Shown here: in pieces, positions 35,358-45,302 of the stretch
How the letters are laid out: the number at the start of each line of letters is the position of its first letter
Position numbering within the stretch: position 1 is the stretch's first letter
Source: Dyella sp. S184
Lineage (GTDB): Bacteria > Pseudomonadota > Gammaproteobacteria > Xanthomonadales > Rhodanobacteraceae
Assembly (NCBI RefSeq): GCF_009766065.1
Contig: NZ_LMUE01000002.1
Span: forward strand, 928,514-992,513
Direction: 5' to 3'
Length of the DNA: 64,000 bases
Position numbers and translations under genes: made by a program
The notes under the pieces: generated by a model
What the model saw: the letters and a program-made list of their open reading frames with translations, nothing else
Told to the model about the DNA's origin: nothing
Databases searched by the model: none

Positions 35358-37133
35358 ATGGCATCTCGCCTTATCTGTTCCATCTGTTTCCTGGGATTGA
35401 GCATGTTTGCAATGACTCCAGCGCTGGCCGCCCACGGCGCACAAACCCGCGCCGACCAGCGCTTCCATGCCCTTTACACAAGCGAATGGCATTGGCGTCA
35501 GGAGCAGCTTGCCGGCGCCGACGACGAAGACAGCAGCGGTAAAGCAGCCGATCACCTGCCCAAGGTGGATGCAGCCACCCAGGCGATGCGCGAAGCCTAT
35601 TGGGCCAAGGTGTTGCAGACGCTGGCGACGATCCCCAAGGCCCAGCTCACCGGCGAAGACCCGGTCAACTACGCCGTCTACAAGCAGCAGATCGAAGTGC
35701 TGCTGAGCGACCAGCAGTTCAAGACCTGGCAGATGCCATTCAACAGCGACTCGGGCTTCTGGAGCGACCTGGGTTTCACCGCCCGCGCCACGTATACCAA
35801 ACCGCAGGAATATCAGGACTACCTCGGCAAGCTGCGTGACATCCCGCGCTACTTCCACGAGCAAACCGACAATATGCGGCTGGGTCTGGCGCGCGGTTTC
35901 AGTCAGCCAAGGATCATTCTGCAGGATCGCACGCAGTCGATCAGCGCGGTTGCCGATGCGCCTGGCGAGAGCAATCTTTTCTACGCCCCGTTCAAGCATA
36001 TGCCGGCGAGCATCCCCGCCGCCGAGCAGGCCAGGTTGCGCGCCGAAGCGCTGGCGGCGATCAAGGATGAGGTGATCCCCGCTTACGCCAAGCTGCTTAC
36101 TTTCATGCAGGACGAGTACATCCCCAAGGCGCGTACCGATATCGCCGCCGAAGACCTGCCTGATGGCAAGGCCTACTATCAGGCCCAGATCCGCGAATTC
36201 ACCACGCTGGACATGAGCCCCGATGCCATCCACCAGCTCGGTCTCGAGCAGATGGCGATCATTCACCAGCAGATGCTGGACACGATCAAGCAGACCGGCT
36301 TCAAGGGCAGCTTTGCCGACTTCCTGCATTACCTGCGTACCGATCCTGGCTTCTATGCCAAGACCCCAGAGGAGCTGCTCAAGGACGCGGCCTGGGTCGC
36401 CAAGGAAGTCGACGGCAAGGTCGGCGACTATATCGGTCGTCTGCCACGTCGCCGCTTTGCGATCGAGCCGGTACCGGCCGACCTTGCGCCGATCTATACC
36501 GGTGGCCGCGGTGGCCCGGGCATCTACCTGGTCAACACCTACAACCTGCCCTCGCGTCCTCTGTATTCGCTGCCGGCGCTGACTCTGCACGAATCCTCCC
36601 CCGGCCACGCGCTGCAAATGCCGCTGGCAGCAGAGATGGAGGGTCTGCCGGACTTCCGTCGCTACACCTATATCTCCGCCTACGGCGAAGGCTGGGCGCT
36701 GTACTGCGAATATCTTGGCCAGGAAATGGGCATCTACCATACGCCGTATGAGCAGTTCGGTTACCTGAGCTATCAGGCTTGGCGCGCGGCGCGACTGGTG
36801 GTGGATACCGGCATCCATCACCTGCACTGGACGCGCCAGCAGGCGCAGGATTACCTGCGCGAAAACACCGCGCTGGCCGATCACGAGATCGAGACCGAGG
36901 TGGATCGCTATATCGCGTGGCCGGCGCAGGCGCTGTCCTATTACCTCGGTGAGATGGCCATCCGCGATGACCGCGCCCGTGCCGAGAAAGCACTGGGGTC
37001 GAAGTTCGATATCCGCGCCTTCCACGATGCCGTGCTCTCGACCGGCTCGGTGCCGCTGCCGGTGCTGAACGAACGCATCGACCAGTTCATCGCCAACGGT
37101 GGCAAGTCACCGTACGCCGATGCTACCCACTGA
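35358..37133 (+). CDS. DUF885-family secreted peptidase-like protein
   Basis: 591 residues with a signal peptide (LICSICFLGLSMFAMTPALAA). The HExxxH-like motif HESSPGHALQ at about 411-420 and YGEGWALYCEYLG further on are the conserved blocks of DUF885 proteins, which are thought to be zinc peptidases. The C-terminus is KFDIRAFHDAVLSTGSVPLP, the segment that is duplicated just upstream. Its place after a prolidase suggests breakdown of proline-rich peptides in the periplasm, but no substrate is established. Confidence 0.88.
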   Translation: MASRLICSICFLGLSMFAMTPALAAHGAQTRADQRFHALYTSEWHWRQEQLAGADDEDSSGKAADHLPKVDAATQAMREAYWAKVLQTLATIPKAQLTGEDPVNYAVYKQQIEVLLSDQQFKTWQMPFNSDSGFWSDLGFTARATYTKPQEYQDYLGKLRDIPRYFHEQTDNMRLGLARGFSQPRIILQDRTQSISAVADAPGESNLFYAPFKHMPASIPAAEQARLRAEALAAIKDEVIPAYAKLLTFMQDEYIPKARTDIAAEDLPDGKAYYQAQIREFTTLDMSPDAIHQLGLEQMAIIHQQMLDTIKQTGFKGSFADFLHYLRTDPGFYAKTPEELLKDAAWVAKEVDGKVGDYIGRLPRRRFAIEPVPADLAPIYTGGRGGPGIYLVNTYNLPSRPLYSLPALTLHESSPGHALQMPLAAEMEGLPDFRRYTYISAYGEGWALYCEYLGQEMGIYHTPYEQFGYLSYQAWRAARLVVDTGIHHLHWTRQQAQDYLRENTALADHEIETEVDRYIAWPAQALSYYLGEMAIRDDRARAEKALGSKFDIRAFHDAVLSTGSVPLPVLNERIDQFIANGGKSPYADATH

Positions 37134-37187
37134 CCTCTCGTCACGCATCAGCTACCAGATACTCCGCCACTGCCGCCGGATCAGCCC

Positions 37188-38759
37188 ATGCCCGCACCGG
37201 GAAAGTTTCGCAAACAGCTCAGCCTCATCGACCTGACCTTCATCGGCCTTGGCGCGATCTTCGGATCCGGCTGGCTGTTCTCGGCCAGTCACGTCGCGGC
37301 GCTCGCTGGCCCGGCAGGTATCGTGTCCTGGCTGATCGGCGGCGCTGCCGTGCTGTTGCTGGGCCTGGTGTATTGCGAACTGGGGGCGGCACTGCCCCGC
37401 GCCGGGGGCGTGGTGCGCTACCCCGAATATTCCCACGGCATGCTGCTGGGCTCCTTGATGGGCTTCATCACGCTGATTGCCTTTTCCAGCCTGATCGCCA
37501 TCGAGATCGTCGCCTGCCGGCAGTATGCCGCGGCCTGGTTCCCGGCCCTGAGCCAGCCCGGCAGCAGCAACCCGACCGTGCTCGGCTGGCTGGTGCAGCT
37601 GGCCCTGCTGACGGTGTTCTTCGCGCTCAATTATTCCAGCGTGAAGACCTTCGCCATGGCCAACAACATCATCAGCGTCTTCAAGTTCATCGTGCCGCTG
37701 TTGGTGATCGTGGTGCTGCTGAATCATTTCCATGCGCCGAACATGCAGATCCACGGCTTTGCCCCCTTCGGCTTCAGCGGCGTGGAAGCGGCGGTCTCGG
37801 CAGGCGGGATCATCTTCGCCTACCTCGGGCTGACCCCGATCATCGCCGTGGCCAGCGAAGTACGCCATCCACAGCGCACGATTCCGATTGCGCTGATCCT
37901 GTCGGTGGCCTTGTCCACCGTCATCTACCTGCTGCTGCAGGTCGCCTTCCTGGGCAGCATTCCCACGCAGTTGCTGGACCACGGCTGGAGCGGCATCGGC
38001 GCGATGTTCTCGCTGCCCTACCACGACATCGCGCTGGCACTCGGCCTTGGTTGGCTGGCCTTGCTGGTGGTGTCAGACGCCGTGATCTCGCCCAGTGGCA
38101 CCGGCAACATTTACATGAACGCCACCCCGCGCGTGATTTACGGCTGGGCACGCAGCGGCTCGTTCTTCCCGCTGTTTGCGCGGATCGACGCGAAGTCGGG
38201 CATTCCCCGTCCGGCGCTGTGGCTGACCTTTGCGCTGTCGATCTTCTGGACGCTGCCCTTTCCTTCCTGGGAAGCGCTGATCCGGGTGGTATCGGCGGCG
38301 CTGGTGCTCAGCTATGCGGTTGCACCGATCACCGTGGCCGCCCTGCGCCGCAACGCCCCCGAATTGCCACGTCCGTTCTTTCTGCGTGGCTTTGCAGTAC
38401 TGGGGCCAGCCTCGTTTGCGGTGGCCGCGCTGATCGTCTACTGGTCCGACTGGGACACCGTGTCGTGGCTGCTGGGTCTGCAGATCGGCATTTTCGCCAT
38501 CTATGTGCTTTGGAAACGGGGCACGGGCAACGACCGCCTGAAACTGCGGCAGGACGTGTACTCTTCCCTGTGGCTGATCGGCTTCTATGCGCTGATCATG
38601 CTGGTGTCGTGCCTGGGGACATTCGGAGGCCGCGGCATCATCAGTCAACCCTGGGATTCGCTGCTGGTTATCGCCGTCGCCCTGGCCGTCTATTACTGGG
38701 GTGCGCGTACCGGCGTACCGGCATCCCGACTCGCCCTGGGCTCGGCCGATGAGGACTGA
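37188..38759 (+). CDS. APC-family amino acid permease
   Basis: 523 residues, about 12-14 membrane helices. The N-terminus has LSLIDLTFIGLGAIFGSGWL, the APC helix-1 glycine motif, and ELGAALPRAGGVVRYPEYSH for helix 3. It belongs to the group of basic/aspartate-type permeases (YveA-like). It lies 54 bases after the DUF885 gene on the same strand and is the natural candidate for uptake of hydroxyproline, proline or their dipeptides. Specificity cannot be decided from sequence. Confidence 0.88.
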   Translation: MPAPGKFRKQLSLIDLTFIGLGAIFGSGWLFSASHVAALAGPAGIVSWLIGGAAVLLLGLVYCELGAALPRAGGVVRYPEYSHGMLLGSLMGFITLIAFSSLIAIEIVACRQYAAAWFPALSQPGSSNPTVLGWLVQLALLTVFFALNYSSVKTFAMANNIISVFKFIVPLLVIVVLLNHFHAPNMQIHGFAPFGFSGVEAAVSAGGIIFAYLGLTPIIAVASEVRHPQRTIPIALILSVALSTVIYLLLQVAFLGSIPTQLLDHGWSGIGAMFSLPYHDIALALGLGWLALLVVSDAVISPSGTGNIYMNATPRVIYGWARSGSFFPLFARIDAKSGIPRPALWLTFALSIFWTLPFPSWEALIRVVSAALVLSYAVAPITVAALRRNAPELPRPFFLRGFAVLGPASFAVAALIVYWSDWDTVSWLLGLQIGIFAIYVLWKRGTGNDRLKLRQDVYSSLWLIGFYALIMLVSCLGTFGGRGIISQPWDSLLVIAVALAVYYWGARTGVPASRLALGSADED

Positions 38760-38855
38760 GACAGCACACCACGTCGGCCGGATACGCGAAAACTCCCCCG
38801 GCCTGTTGTTCCAGGCCTCCGCAGGCCTGCTATTTGCCGTCGCAAGCGTTTGACT

Positions 38856-38927
38856 GTGGATCGACGCCGCTTCCTGCAAGGCGTAGCCACCACCGGTGCC
38901 GTCGCTGCCAGCCTCGGCATGCCTTGA
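38856..38927 (+). pseudogene. Isolated Tat signal-peptide remnant
   Basis: From a GTG the frame reads MDRRRFLQGVATTGAVAASL then GMP and a stop. This is a complete twin-arginine signal (RRRFLQG plus hydrophobic core) with no protein behind it. It most likely marks the 5' end of a secreted oxidoreductase gene lost by deletion. Confidence 0.7.
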
Positions 38928-39365
38928 TCACCACGCCGAAATTGCACCGGCACTCCGGTAATCGGTACGCAGCATGCAGAGTAATCACACCAACGCAACG
39001 CCATGCTATGGACTAAGGTCTGTTGGGGCCTTGCGGGAAAAGTGATTTGCCGCGCAAAGGGCCCCCGAAAGTACCAAGATTGCGAAATTAAGGATGATCC
39101 ACCCGAGCCGGCCAAGCACCAGCCTGCGGGGGGCTGGCACCTGTTCCCCGACGGATTCTGAGAGCCTCCTGCGTAGCGTCACCCACGATCTGCGATGCCT
39201 GACTGCCACCAGGATCGCGCAAGCCGTCGCCGGAGCCTCAAGTAACCTCACGCAGCATGGCAGCGAAGTAAGGCAGGATAGGATCGATTTGGGTCGTGAA
39301 ACATCCACTACTGTCGCTGCCATATTAGGTTGCTCGGTTCACCATGTTTTGCCGGGGTGCTCAAC
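38928..39365. other. Intergenic stretch without a supported gene
   Basis: About 440 bases before the cytochrome b gene. The frame at 39006-39323 (-) has a hydrophobic end but no ribosome site or family, so I do not call it. The segment 39065-39115 shares about 50 bases of imperfect similarity with 26711-26760. Confidence 0.45.
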
Positions 39366-40301
39366 GTGAATACGGAAAGTGTTGCTGTTGCCGAGATGGA
39401 CACGCCAATACATGTGTTGCCGGAGCCTTCCATGCGGCTTGTCTATCGGCATACATTGCCGATCCGGATCATGCACTGGATCAATGTCATCGCACTGTCG
39501 CTGATGCTGTTCAGCGGTTTGCAGATATTCAATGCGCATCCAAGCCTTTACTGGGGCAACCGATCCGACAAGGGCAAGGAGCTCCTGACCTTGGGCGCCC
39601 ATCGGGATTCGGCAGGAAACCTTGTCGGTACCACCCGGATTGGCGGCCACGAATTCACTACAACCGGGGTTCTGGGCGTATCCAAGGGCAGTGATGGCAC
39701 GCCCGAAGTACGCGGTTTTCCATCCTGGCTCACCGTGCCAGGCCCCGGCTGGCTGGCAATGGGAAGGCGCTGGCACTTCTTTTTTGCCTGGGTGTTCGTA
39801 CTCAACGGGCTTTGCTATGTTGGTTACTCTCTCGCCCGACGGCACCTGCAGCGCGACCTGTGGCCTACGCGTGGCGACTGGCGCGGTATCGGCCATTCGA
39901 TTCTCGAGCACATTCGCTTCAGGCATCCGCATGGCGAAGAGGCGCTGCGCTACAACATCCTGCAACGACTTGCCTACCTGACCGTGATCTTCGTGTTCGG
40001 TGTAGGTATCGTGCTGATGGGCCTGGCAATGTCGCCGCGCATGGATGCGGTGCTCTCACCCTTGGTCGAGGCCGTTGGCGGCCGGCAGTCGGCGCGGACC
40101 ATCCATTTCATCATCGCCTGGGCCTTCGTGGCCTTCGTGCTGATCCATGTGTTCGAGGTGCTTATCAGCGGCGTATTCAATCAGCTGCGCGGCATGATCA
40201 CCGGCTATTACAAAGTCGATACAGATGGGGCTGATCCTGGCGGGACCGATGCTGCCAAACCCGACGAGACGATCTCTGCCGAGGAGTGTTCCCATGACTG
40301 A
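39366..40301 (+). CDS. Membrane cytochrome b (cytochrome b561/thiosulfate-reductase type)
   Basis: 311 residues from the GTG at 39366; ATG 39396 is about equally likely. Four to five membrane helices with haem-ligand histidines in RIMHWINVIALSLMLFSG, GRRWHFFFAWVFVLNGL, and ARTIHFIIAWAFVAFVLIHV. The 60-residue periplasmic loop after helix 1 is typical of cytochrome b partners of molybdoenzymes. Its stop overlaps the next gene by 8 bases; together they would make a membrane-bound oxidoreductase. Confidence 0.88.
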   Translation: MNTESVAVAEMDTPIHVLPEPSMRLVYRHTLPIRIMHWINVIALSLMLFSGLQIFNAHPSLYWGNRSDKGKELLTLGAHRDSAGNLVGTTRIGGHEFTTTGVLGVSKGSDGTPEVRGFPSWLTVPGPGWLAMGRRWHFFFAWVFVLNGLCYVGYSLARRHLQRDLWPTRGDWRGIGHSILEHIRFRHPHGEEALRYNILQRLAYLTVIFVFGVGIVLMGLAMSPRMDAVLSPLVEAVGGRQSARTIHFIIAWAFVAFVLIHVFEVLISGVFNQLRGMITGYYKVDTDGADPGGTDAAKPDETISAEECSHD

Positions 40302-41049
40302 CCGCCGATCGTTCCTGCGCATGGCCATCATGAGCACGGCCAGCCTGATCGTTGCCGGCTGCGATCGCATTTCGCAAAACAGTTGGGGCCCGAAGGTGCT
40401 GGACAAGGCCGAAGGGCTGAACCGCCGAGTGCAGGCTTTGTTGGCACCCTCCAGCGCCATGGCGAAGGAATACACCGAGGCCGATATCTCCTCGGTATTT
40501 CATCCCAACGGCACCACGATGCCCGGCACGCCGGCGTACCAGGCACTGCTGGCGAACCAGTTCCGCGACTACAAGCTGCAGGTGGACGGCATGGTCAGCC
40601 GACCCGCCCTGCTGTCAATCGACGACCTGAAGAAAATCGACACGCGCACGCAGATCACCCGGCACGATTGCGTAGAGGGCTGGAGCGCTATCGGCAAGTG
40701 GCAAGGCACTCTGCTCTCCGCCGTACTCGATCATGTCGGGGTCGATCCGCAGGCGCGCTTCGTCGTTTTCCACTGCTTCGATGACATGGATGTGAACACG
40801 CCTTACTACGAGAGCGTGGACATCGGCGAGGCGAGACACCCACAAACGCTGCTGGCCTTTGCCTTGAACGACAAACCGTTGCCAGTACCAAACGGTGCGC
40901 CCTTGCGCTTGCGCGTGGGTCGGCAACTTGGCTACAAGCAGGCGAAATACCTGAGCCGCATCGAGGTAGTCAAATCCTTCAACGCGATCGGTGGCGGCAA
41001 GGGTGGCTACTGGGAAGACCAGGGCTACGAGTGGTACGCGGGCATCTGA
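40294..41049 (+). CDS. Sulfite-oxidase-fold molybdopterin oxidoreductase with Tat signal
   Basis: 251 residues from the ATG at 40294, with GAGGAG before it. The N-terminus TDRRSFLRMAIMSTASLIVA is a twin-arginine signal, and the following GC could be a lipoprotein cysteine. The molybdenum-ligand Cys126 is in TRHDCVEGWSAIGKWQG. YedY/MsrP and sulfite dehydrogenases share this fold; the gene context (cytochrome b of its own) is that of a two-subunit periplasmic enzyme. The donor or acceptor is unknown. Confidence 0.87.
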   Translation: MTDRRSFLRMAIMSTASLIVAGCDRISQNSWGPKVLDKAEGLNRRVQALLAPSSAMAKEYTEADISSVFHPNGTTMPGTPAYQALLANQFRDYKLQVDGMVSRPALLSIDDLKKIDTRTQITRHDCVEGWSAIGKWQGTLLSAVLDHVGVDPQARFVVFHCFDDMDVNTPYYESVDIGEARHPQTLLAFALNDKPLPVPNGAPLRLRVGRQLGYKQAKYLSRIEVVKSFNAIGGGKGGYWEDQGYEWYAGI

Positions 41050-41091
41050 TCGGGCTGTGCTACACAGCGCGAGCCGCATGCCAACGCGTGC

Positions 41092-41682
41092 CTATTTGTC
41101 GGGAGTGGCGTCGCCGTGCAATGACGAATGGCCTGGCGCGGAGCCATCGACCACCTCGATGGTCTCCACTTCACGTACCCATCGGGCCGGCCGCTTGTCC
41201 GCTGCCACGACAAGCCGCAAGGGACCATCCTTGCCTGACAGCAGGTGGCCATCCTGCCGGTCGACCACGAGTACGTTGCGGTCGCCGAAGGCCGCATCCA
41301 GCTCGGCCAGACTGAAAACCACCTGGTAGCCATCGGCGGCAGTGACGCGAACGAACTTGGCCATTTCGCGCCCACGCAACTGCTTGTCCAGCGGTGCGCC
41401 CGCGCGCCGCAGAAGCTCGACCAGTGCCACGCCTTCCCAAAGGCTCGGCTTCTCGTCATGCGCACCGGCCGTGATGCTGCTGCGGGGAAGACTCGCCAGA
41501 TCGCTTTCGTTGAACGTGCGGGTTTCCTTGCCAGCCACCCGAACCTGGACATATCCAGTGTTCGATGTGCCTGAGGGTAGCTCCGCTCCCCTGACGGGAA
41601 GCATGAGAGTCGACGCCAGGCATGCACAGACAACGAACTTCATCATGAAGGTCTTCACAACGCGCCTGCCCTGATGCTTCAT
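41092..41682 (-). CDS. Molybdopterin-fold domain protein, possibly without metal-ligand cysteine
   Basis: 196 residues from the ATG at 41682, which follows AGGAGG, the clearest ribosome site of the area. A signal peptide (FVVCACLASTLMLPVRG) is followed by a shortened sulfite-oxidase-like domain (DEKPSLWEGVALVELLRRAG, GYQVVFSLAELDAAFGDR, GPLRLVVAADKRPARWVREV). In this family the metal cysteine comes before the G(V/T)xL block; here I see no cysteine in the mature chain, so it may be a binding protein rather than an enzyme. It points away from the gene at 40294. Confidence 0.82.
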   Translation of the reverse strand: MKHQGRRVVKTFMMKFVVCACLASTLMLPVRGAELPSGTSNTGYVQVRVAGKETRTFNESDLASLPRSSITAGAHDEKPSLWEGVALVELLRRAGAPLDKQLRGREMAKFVRVTAADGYQVVFSLAELDAAFGDRNVLVVDRQDGHLLSGKDGPLRLVVAADKRPARWVREVETIEVVDGSAPGHSSLHGDATPDK

Positions 41683-41724
41683 GCCGCCTCCTGATTCGAT
41701 CGACGCCAAAACGGCATACGCAAT

Positions 41725-43029
41725 TTAGAGTTTACGGCTTTGCGCGACAGTGTCGGGCGTGACCGTTCCCTGCTTATTGCCGAAGTGCGCGATGACATAG
41801 TTCGCCAGAGCTGCTATCTCCGTGTCCGAGTATGCGCGACCGAATGCAGGCATGAAGACATCGTGCCCATCGAGGCGCATCCTGGAACCATGCAAAATGA
41901 CCTGGGTGACATTGGCAGCGCTGATGTCATTCACGCCACGCGTACCTAGCAATGAGGCGTACGGTGTCTCCTGGCCTTGGCCGTTCCATTGGTGGCAGCT
42001 TGCGCAGGCGCTTTCGAAGAGTTTTAGCCCAGCACTGTCTGCGTCTGCGCTGTCTCCGCCTGGGGCTGTGTCACTGGAGGCCAACGCGGGTGCCGCTTTC
42101 GCATCGATCGTGATCGGGTCCTTCCCTCCCCGTGCAGGAACGCTGCGCAGATAGGTCACCAGGGCTGCCGTGTCTTCGGGCTTCAGGTACTGAAGGCTGT
42201 TATCAACAGCCTCGCCCATCGGTCCGGCGGCGGAGCCACGCCCATCCGCGTGTCCGGTGGACAGATAGCTGGCGATCTCGCCATCACTCCATGCACCTAT
42301 GCCGTGCGCCGTATCCGAGGTGATGTTGTAGGCGCGCCAGCCCTGTAATACCTCACCAGCCAGTTCGTTACCGTGCTCCAGCCCGAAGCCCACATTGCGC
42401 GGCGTGTGGCATTCCGCGCAATGCCCCAGCGCGCCAGCAAGATAGGCGCCGCTGTTCCATTGGGGGGATTTCGATGCATCGGCGACGAAGCGCTGGCTCT
42501 TGAAGAACGCCGCATTCCAGAAGCCCATCGCCCAGCGCTGGTTGAAGGGAAAACCGAGAGCATTGGGCTGGTCAGGCTGCGAAATCTTCGGCAGGCTGAA
42601 GAGATAGGCCTTGATCGCGAGGACATCGCTGCGGCTCAACTGAGTGTACGAGGTATAGGGGAATGCCGGGTAAAGCCGCTTGCCATCCTTGCGTACGCCT
42701 TCGCGTACCGCGCGAACGAAATCACTATCGCTCCAGTTACCGATGCCGGTTTGCATATCGGCCGTGATGTTCGACGAATAAATCGTGCCGAAAGGCAGGC
42801 GGAATGCGACGCCACCGGCAAACGGCTTGCCCGAACCAGGCGCGGTGTGACAGGCGGTGCAGTCAGCCGCCTTGGCGAGATATTCGCCGCGCGCGAGTAC
42901 ATCGGCGGTGGCGGGAGCACCGGCAATGGCTGGTGCGGTGCCATCGGAGCTGTCGGTGCGATTCAGTGCGAAATACGCCACGCTGCCGAGAATCAGCACG
43001 AAGGCCACGATGATGAGGAAGCGTTTCAC
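41725..43029 (-). CDS. Tri-haem cytochrome c (alcohol/aldehyde dehydrogenase type)
   Basis: 434 residues with an N-terminal membrane anchor (FLIIVAFVLILGSVAYFAL). Three CxxCH haem sites: AADCTACHTAP, GHCAECHTPRN and SACASCHQWNG. This arrangement is that of the cytochrome c subunits of quinohaemoprotein and IorB-like dehydrogenases. Its start overlaps the IorB-like stop by 4 bases, so it accepts electrons from that enzyme and delivers them to the respiratory chain. Confidence 0.93.
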   Translation of the reverse strand: MKRFLIIVAFVLILGSVAYFALNRTDSSDGTAPAIAGAPATADVLARGEYLAKAADCTACHTAPGSGKPFAGGVAFRLPFGTIYSSNITADMQTGIGNWSDSDFVRAVREGVRKDGKRLYPAFPYTSYTQLSRSDVLAIKAYLFSLPKISQPDQPNALGFPFNQRWAMGFWNAAFFKSQRFVADASKSPQWNSGAYLAGALGHCAECHTPRNVGFGLEHGNELAGEVLQGWRAYNITSDTAHGIGAWSDGEIASYLSTGHADGRGSAAGPMGEAVDNSLQYLKPEDTAALVTYLRSVPARGGKDPITIDAKAAPALASSDTAPGGDSADADSAGLKLFESACASCHQWNGQGQETPYASLLGTRGVNDISAANVTQVILHGSRMRLDGHDVFMPAFGRAYSDTEIAALANYVIAHFGNKQGTVTPDTVAQSRKL

Positions 43030-45302
43030 GCGTCATCCCTCCCCTGGCTGGCGACTGTTGCAGATACCACGCTCTTGAGTGCGTTGGCGTTCTGCACGAG
43101 AAGATCTCGGTCCACTGGAAGCTTGTAGAGACGCACGCCTGTCGCGGCAAAGATCGCATTAGCCAGGGCCGGCGCCGCGATCGCGGTACCGACTTCGCCC
43201 AGGCCACCGGGTGCCTCGTTATTTTCGATGCGATGGACTTCAATCAACGGAGTCTCGTTGATGCGCAGGTTTCGATAGTCGTTGAAATTGCCCTGCTCGA
43301 TCGCGCCATCCTTGATCGTGATCTCGCTATAGAGCGCCGCGCTGAGCCCAAACAGAAGTCCACCCTGGATCTGTGCCTCGATGGAGCTGGGATTGACCGC
43401 AATGCCGCAATCCAGGGTCACGACGGCACGGCGCAGCCGGATTTCGCCTTGCGCGGTGACTTCGGTTTCGACGATGGCGCAAACCCGGCTGCCGAAGGGT
43501 TCGCCCAGCGCGATGCCCCGCCCTACCCGCGCGGGCAACGGCTGACCGCCCCATCCGATTTTCTCCGCGGCAAGATTGAGCAAGGCCAGTGAGCGCGGGT
43601 TCTTCTGCAACAAGGCACGTCGGTATTCCAGCGGGTCCTTTCCGGCGTGATGTGCGAGCTCGTCCATGAAGCTTTCGACGACGAACAGGTTATGCGTCGA
43701 TCCCACGCCCCGCCACCAGCCGACGATCAGCCCCGGAGGCATGTCGTGGCGGATCCATTCGACTTTGAGGTTCGGGATTTCGTAAGGCACTTCCACGACG
43801 CATTCCACTGCATCGCTGTCGAGGCCATCCTTGCCCATGGCCATCGGCGCCCAGCGCCCCAGTACGGTGCCACCGCTGGTGCGATAGCCATACCAGGCCG
43901 GTCGGCCATTCGCATCGAGCACAGCCGAAATGCGGTCGTGGTACATCGGTCGCACACGGTCGTGGCGGATGTCTTCCTCACGCGTCCAGACAACCTTGAG
44001 CGGATACGACACCTGCTTGGCCAGGGCCAGAGCCTGCTCGACCGAATCCGTTTCAAGGCGTCGCCCGAAGCCACCGCCGAGATACTGGTTGTGCACGATG
44101 ATCTTGTCTTTAGACAGGCCAGTGATCTTTGCCGCCGCGTCGAGAACACGCGCAGGCACCTGGGTGCCCAGCCAGATTTCGCACTTGTCTGAAGTCACGA
44201 AGACGGTGGCGTTGAGCGGCTCCATGGTGGCGTGGGCGAGCATGGGCAGTTGATAGACCGACTCGACTGCTTTCCCATCGGCCGGTCGGCTACCGACCTC
44301 GCGCGCAACGATCGACTTGCCGTTAAGCGCACTCTCCGCGAGTGCGTCGCGAAGTTGCTGGGTGGTGAGGTTGGCGTTCTCGCCGCGGTCCCACGTGATA
44401 CCCAGTGCCTCGAGTCCCTGCTTCGCGGCCCAGAAATGTTCGCCGACCACGGCGACCGCATCGCCGATGCGGATCACGTCGACAACGCCCGGCAGTGCGC
44501 GTGCGGCCTTGTCGTCGACCGAAGCGAGCTTGCCGTCAAAGGTAGGGCATGCCTTGACGACGGCGATCTTCATGCCAGGCACACGCACGTCCAGACCGAA
44601 CTGGGTGGCACCCTTGACCTTGTCGGCGGAGTCCACGCGCCGCAGCGGTTTGCCGATCAGCTGGAAATCCTTCGGATCCTTCAGCTGCACCTTGTCCGGC
44701 ATCGGCAGCTGGCCTGCCGCCGAGGCCACCGCGCCGAAGCCAACGCTGCGGCCCGATGGGGTGTGGTGAACCATGCCCCGGTCCACCGTGCATGTCGACG
44801 GGTCGACATGCCACTGTGCCGCTGCGGCAGCCACCAGCAATGTCCGCGCTACGGCGCCGGCTTCGCGCAGCACCTGCCAGGTGCCGCGCGTGCTAGTGGA
44901 GCCGCCGGTAATCTGGCCGCCCAGGAGCGGCATGCCGTACAAGTCATCGCTGGGCGGCGAATGCTCGACGGTGATCTGATCCATGCCGACGCCCAGCTCC
45001 TCGGCAAGCAACATGCTTGAACCGGTATAGATCGCCTGCCCCATTTCCACCGTCGGCATGACCAGCCGCACGGTGCCGTCGATGCCAATGCGGATGAAGG
45101 CATTCGGCGCGAAGGCCGGGTTGCCGTCCGCCAGGGCGGCGGCGGCATCGCCCGGTTGCTTACGCGCATTGATGGCGGCGGATGCTATGCCGCTGCCGCC
45201 CAGCCATAGAAAGGCGATTGCCAGACCACCCGACTGGATGGCGTGCCGGCGATTCAGGTCGATCTGTTCAGCTGTTTGAGGCTTACCTGTTTTCGGCTTC
45301 AT
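43026..45302 (-). CDS. Molybdenum hydroxylase large subunit (isoquinoline 1-oxidoreductase beta-like)
   Basis: 758 residues. The N-terminus [20 protein letters not shown] is a Tat-like signal, which places the enzyme in the periplasm. Xanthine-dehydrogenase-family blocks follow: [57 protein letters not shown] and [20 protein letters not shown] with the probable catalytic glutamate of the GxGE motif. It would hydroxylate an N-heterocycle or oxidise an aldehyde. It works with the 2Fe-2S subunit upstream and the tri-haem cytochrome downstream. Confidence 0.92.
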   Translation of the reverse strand: MKPKTGKPQTAEQIDLNRRHAIQSGGLAIAFLWLGGSGIASAAINARKQPGDAAAALADGNPAFAPNAFIRIGIDGTVRLVMPTVEMGQAIYTGSSMLLAEELGVGMDQITVEHSPPSDDLYGMPLLGGQITGGSTSTRGTWQVLREAGAVARTLLVAAAAAQWHVDPSTCTVDRGMVHHTPSGRSVGFGAVASAAGQLPMPDKVQLKDPKDFQLIGKPLRRVDSADKVKGATQFGLDVRVPGMKIAVVKACPTFDGKLASVDDKAARALPGVVDVIRIGDAVAVVGEHFWAAKQGLEALGITWDRGENANLTTQQLRDALAESALNGKSIVAREVGSRPADGKAVESVYQLPMLAHATMEPLNATVFVTSDKCEIWLGTQVPARVLDAAAKITGLSKDKIIVHNQYLGGGFGRRLETDSVEQALALAKQVSYPLKVVWTREEDIRHDRVRPMYHDRISAVLDANGRPAWYGYRTSGGTVLGRWAPMAMGKDGLDSDAVECVVEVPYEIPNLKVEWIRHDMPPGLIVGWWRGVGSTHNLFVVESFMDELAHHAGKDPLEYRRALLQKNPRSLALLNLAAEKIGWGGQPLPARVGRGIALGEPFGSRVCAIVETEVTAQGEIRLRRAVVTLDCGIAVNPSSIEAQIQGGLLFGLSAALYSEITIKDGAIEQGNFNDYRNLRINETPLIEVHRIENNEAPGGLGEVGTAIAAPALANAIFAATGVRLYKLPVDRDLLVQNANALKSVVSATVASQGRDDA

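Noticed and set aside
35139-37025. 628-residue open frame on the minus strand opposite the DUF885 gene
   Set aside because: It is antisense to a clear gene, has no family motif or ribosome site, and such long shadow frames are common at high GC.
37373-38752. 459-residue open frame inside the APC permease
   Set aside because: Out-of-frame shadow; arginine-rich and without membrane helices.
39006-39323. 105-residue minus-strand frame with a hydrophobic end
   Set aside because: No ribosome site or recognisable family, and part of it lies in a stretch that looks repeated.
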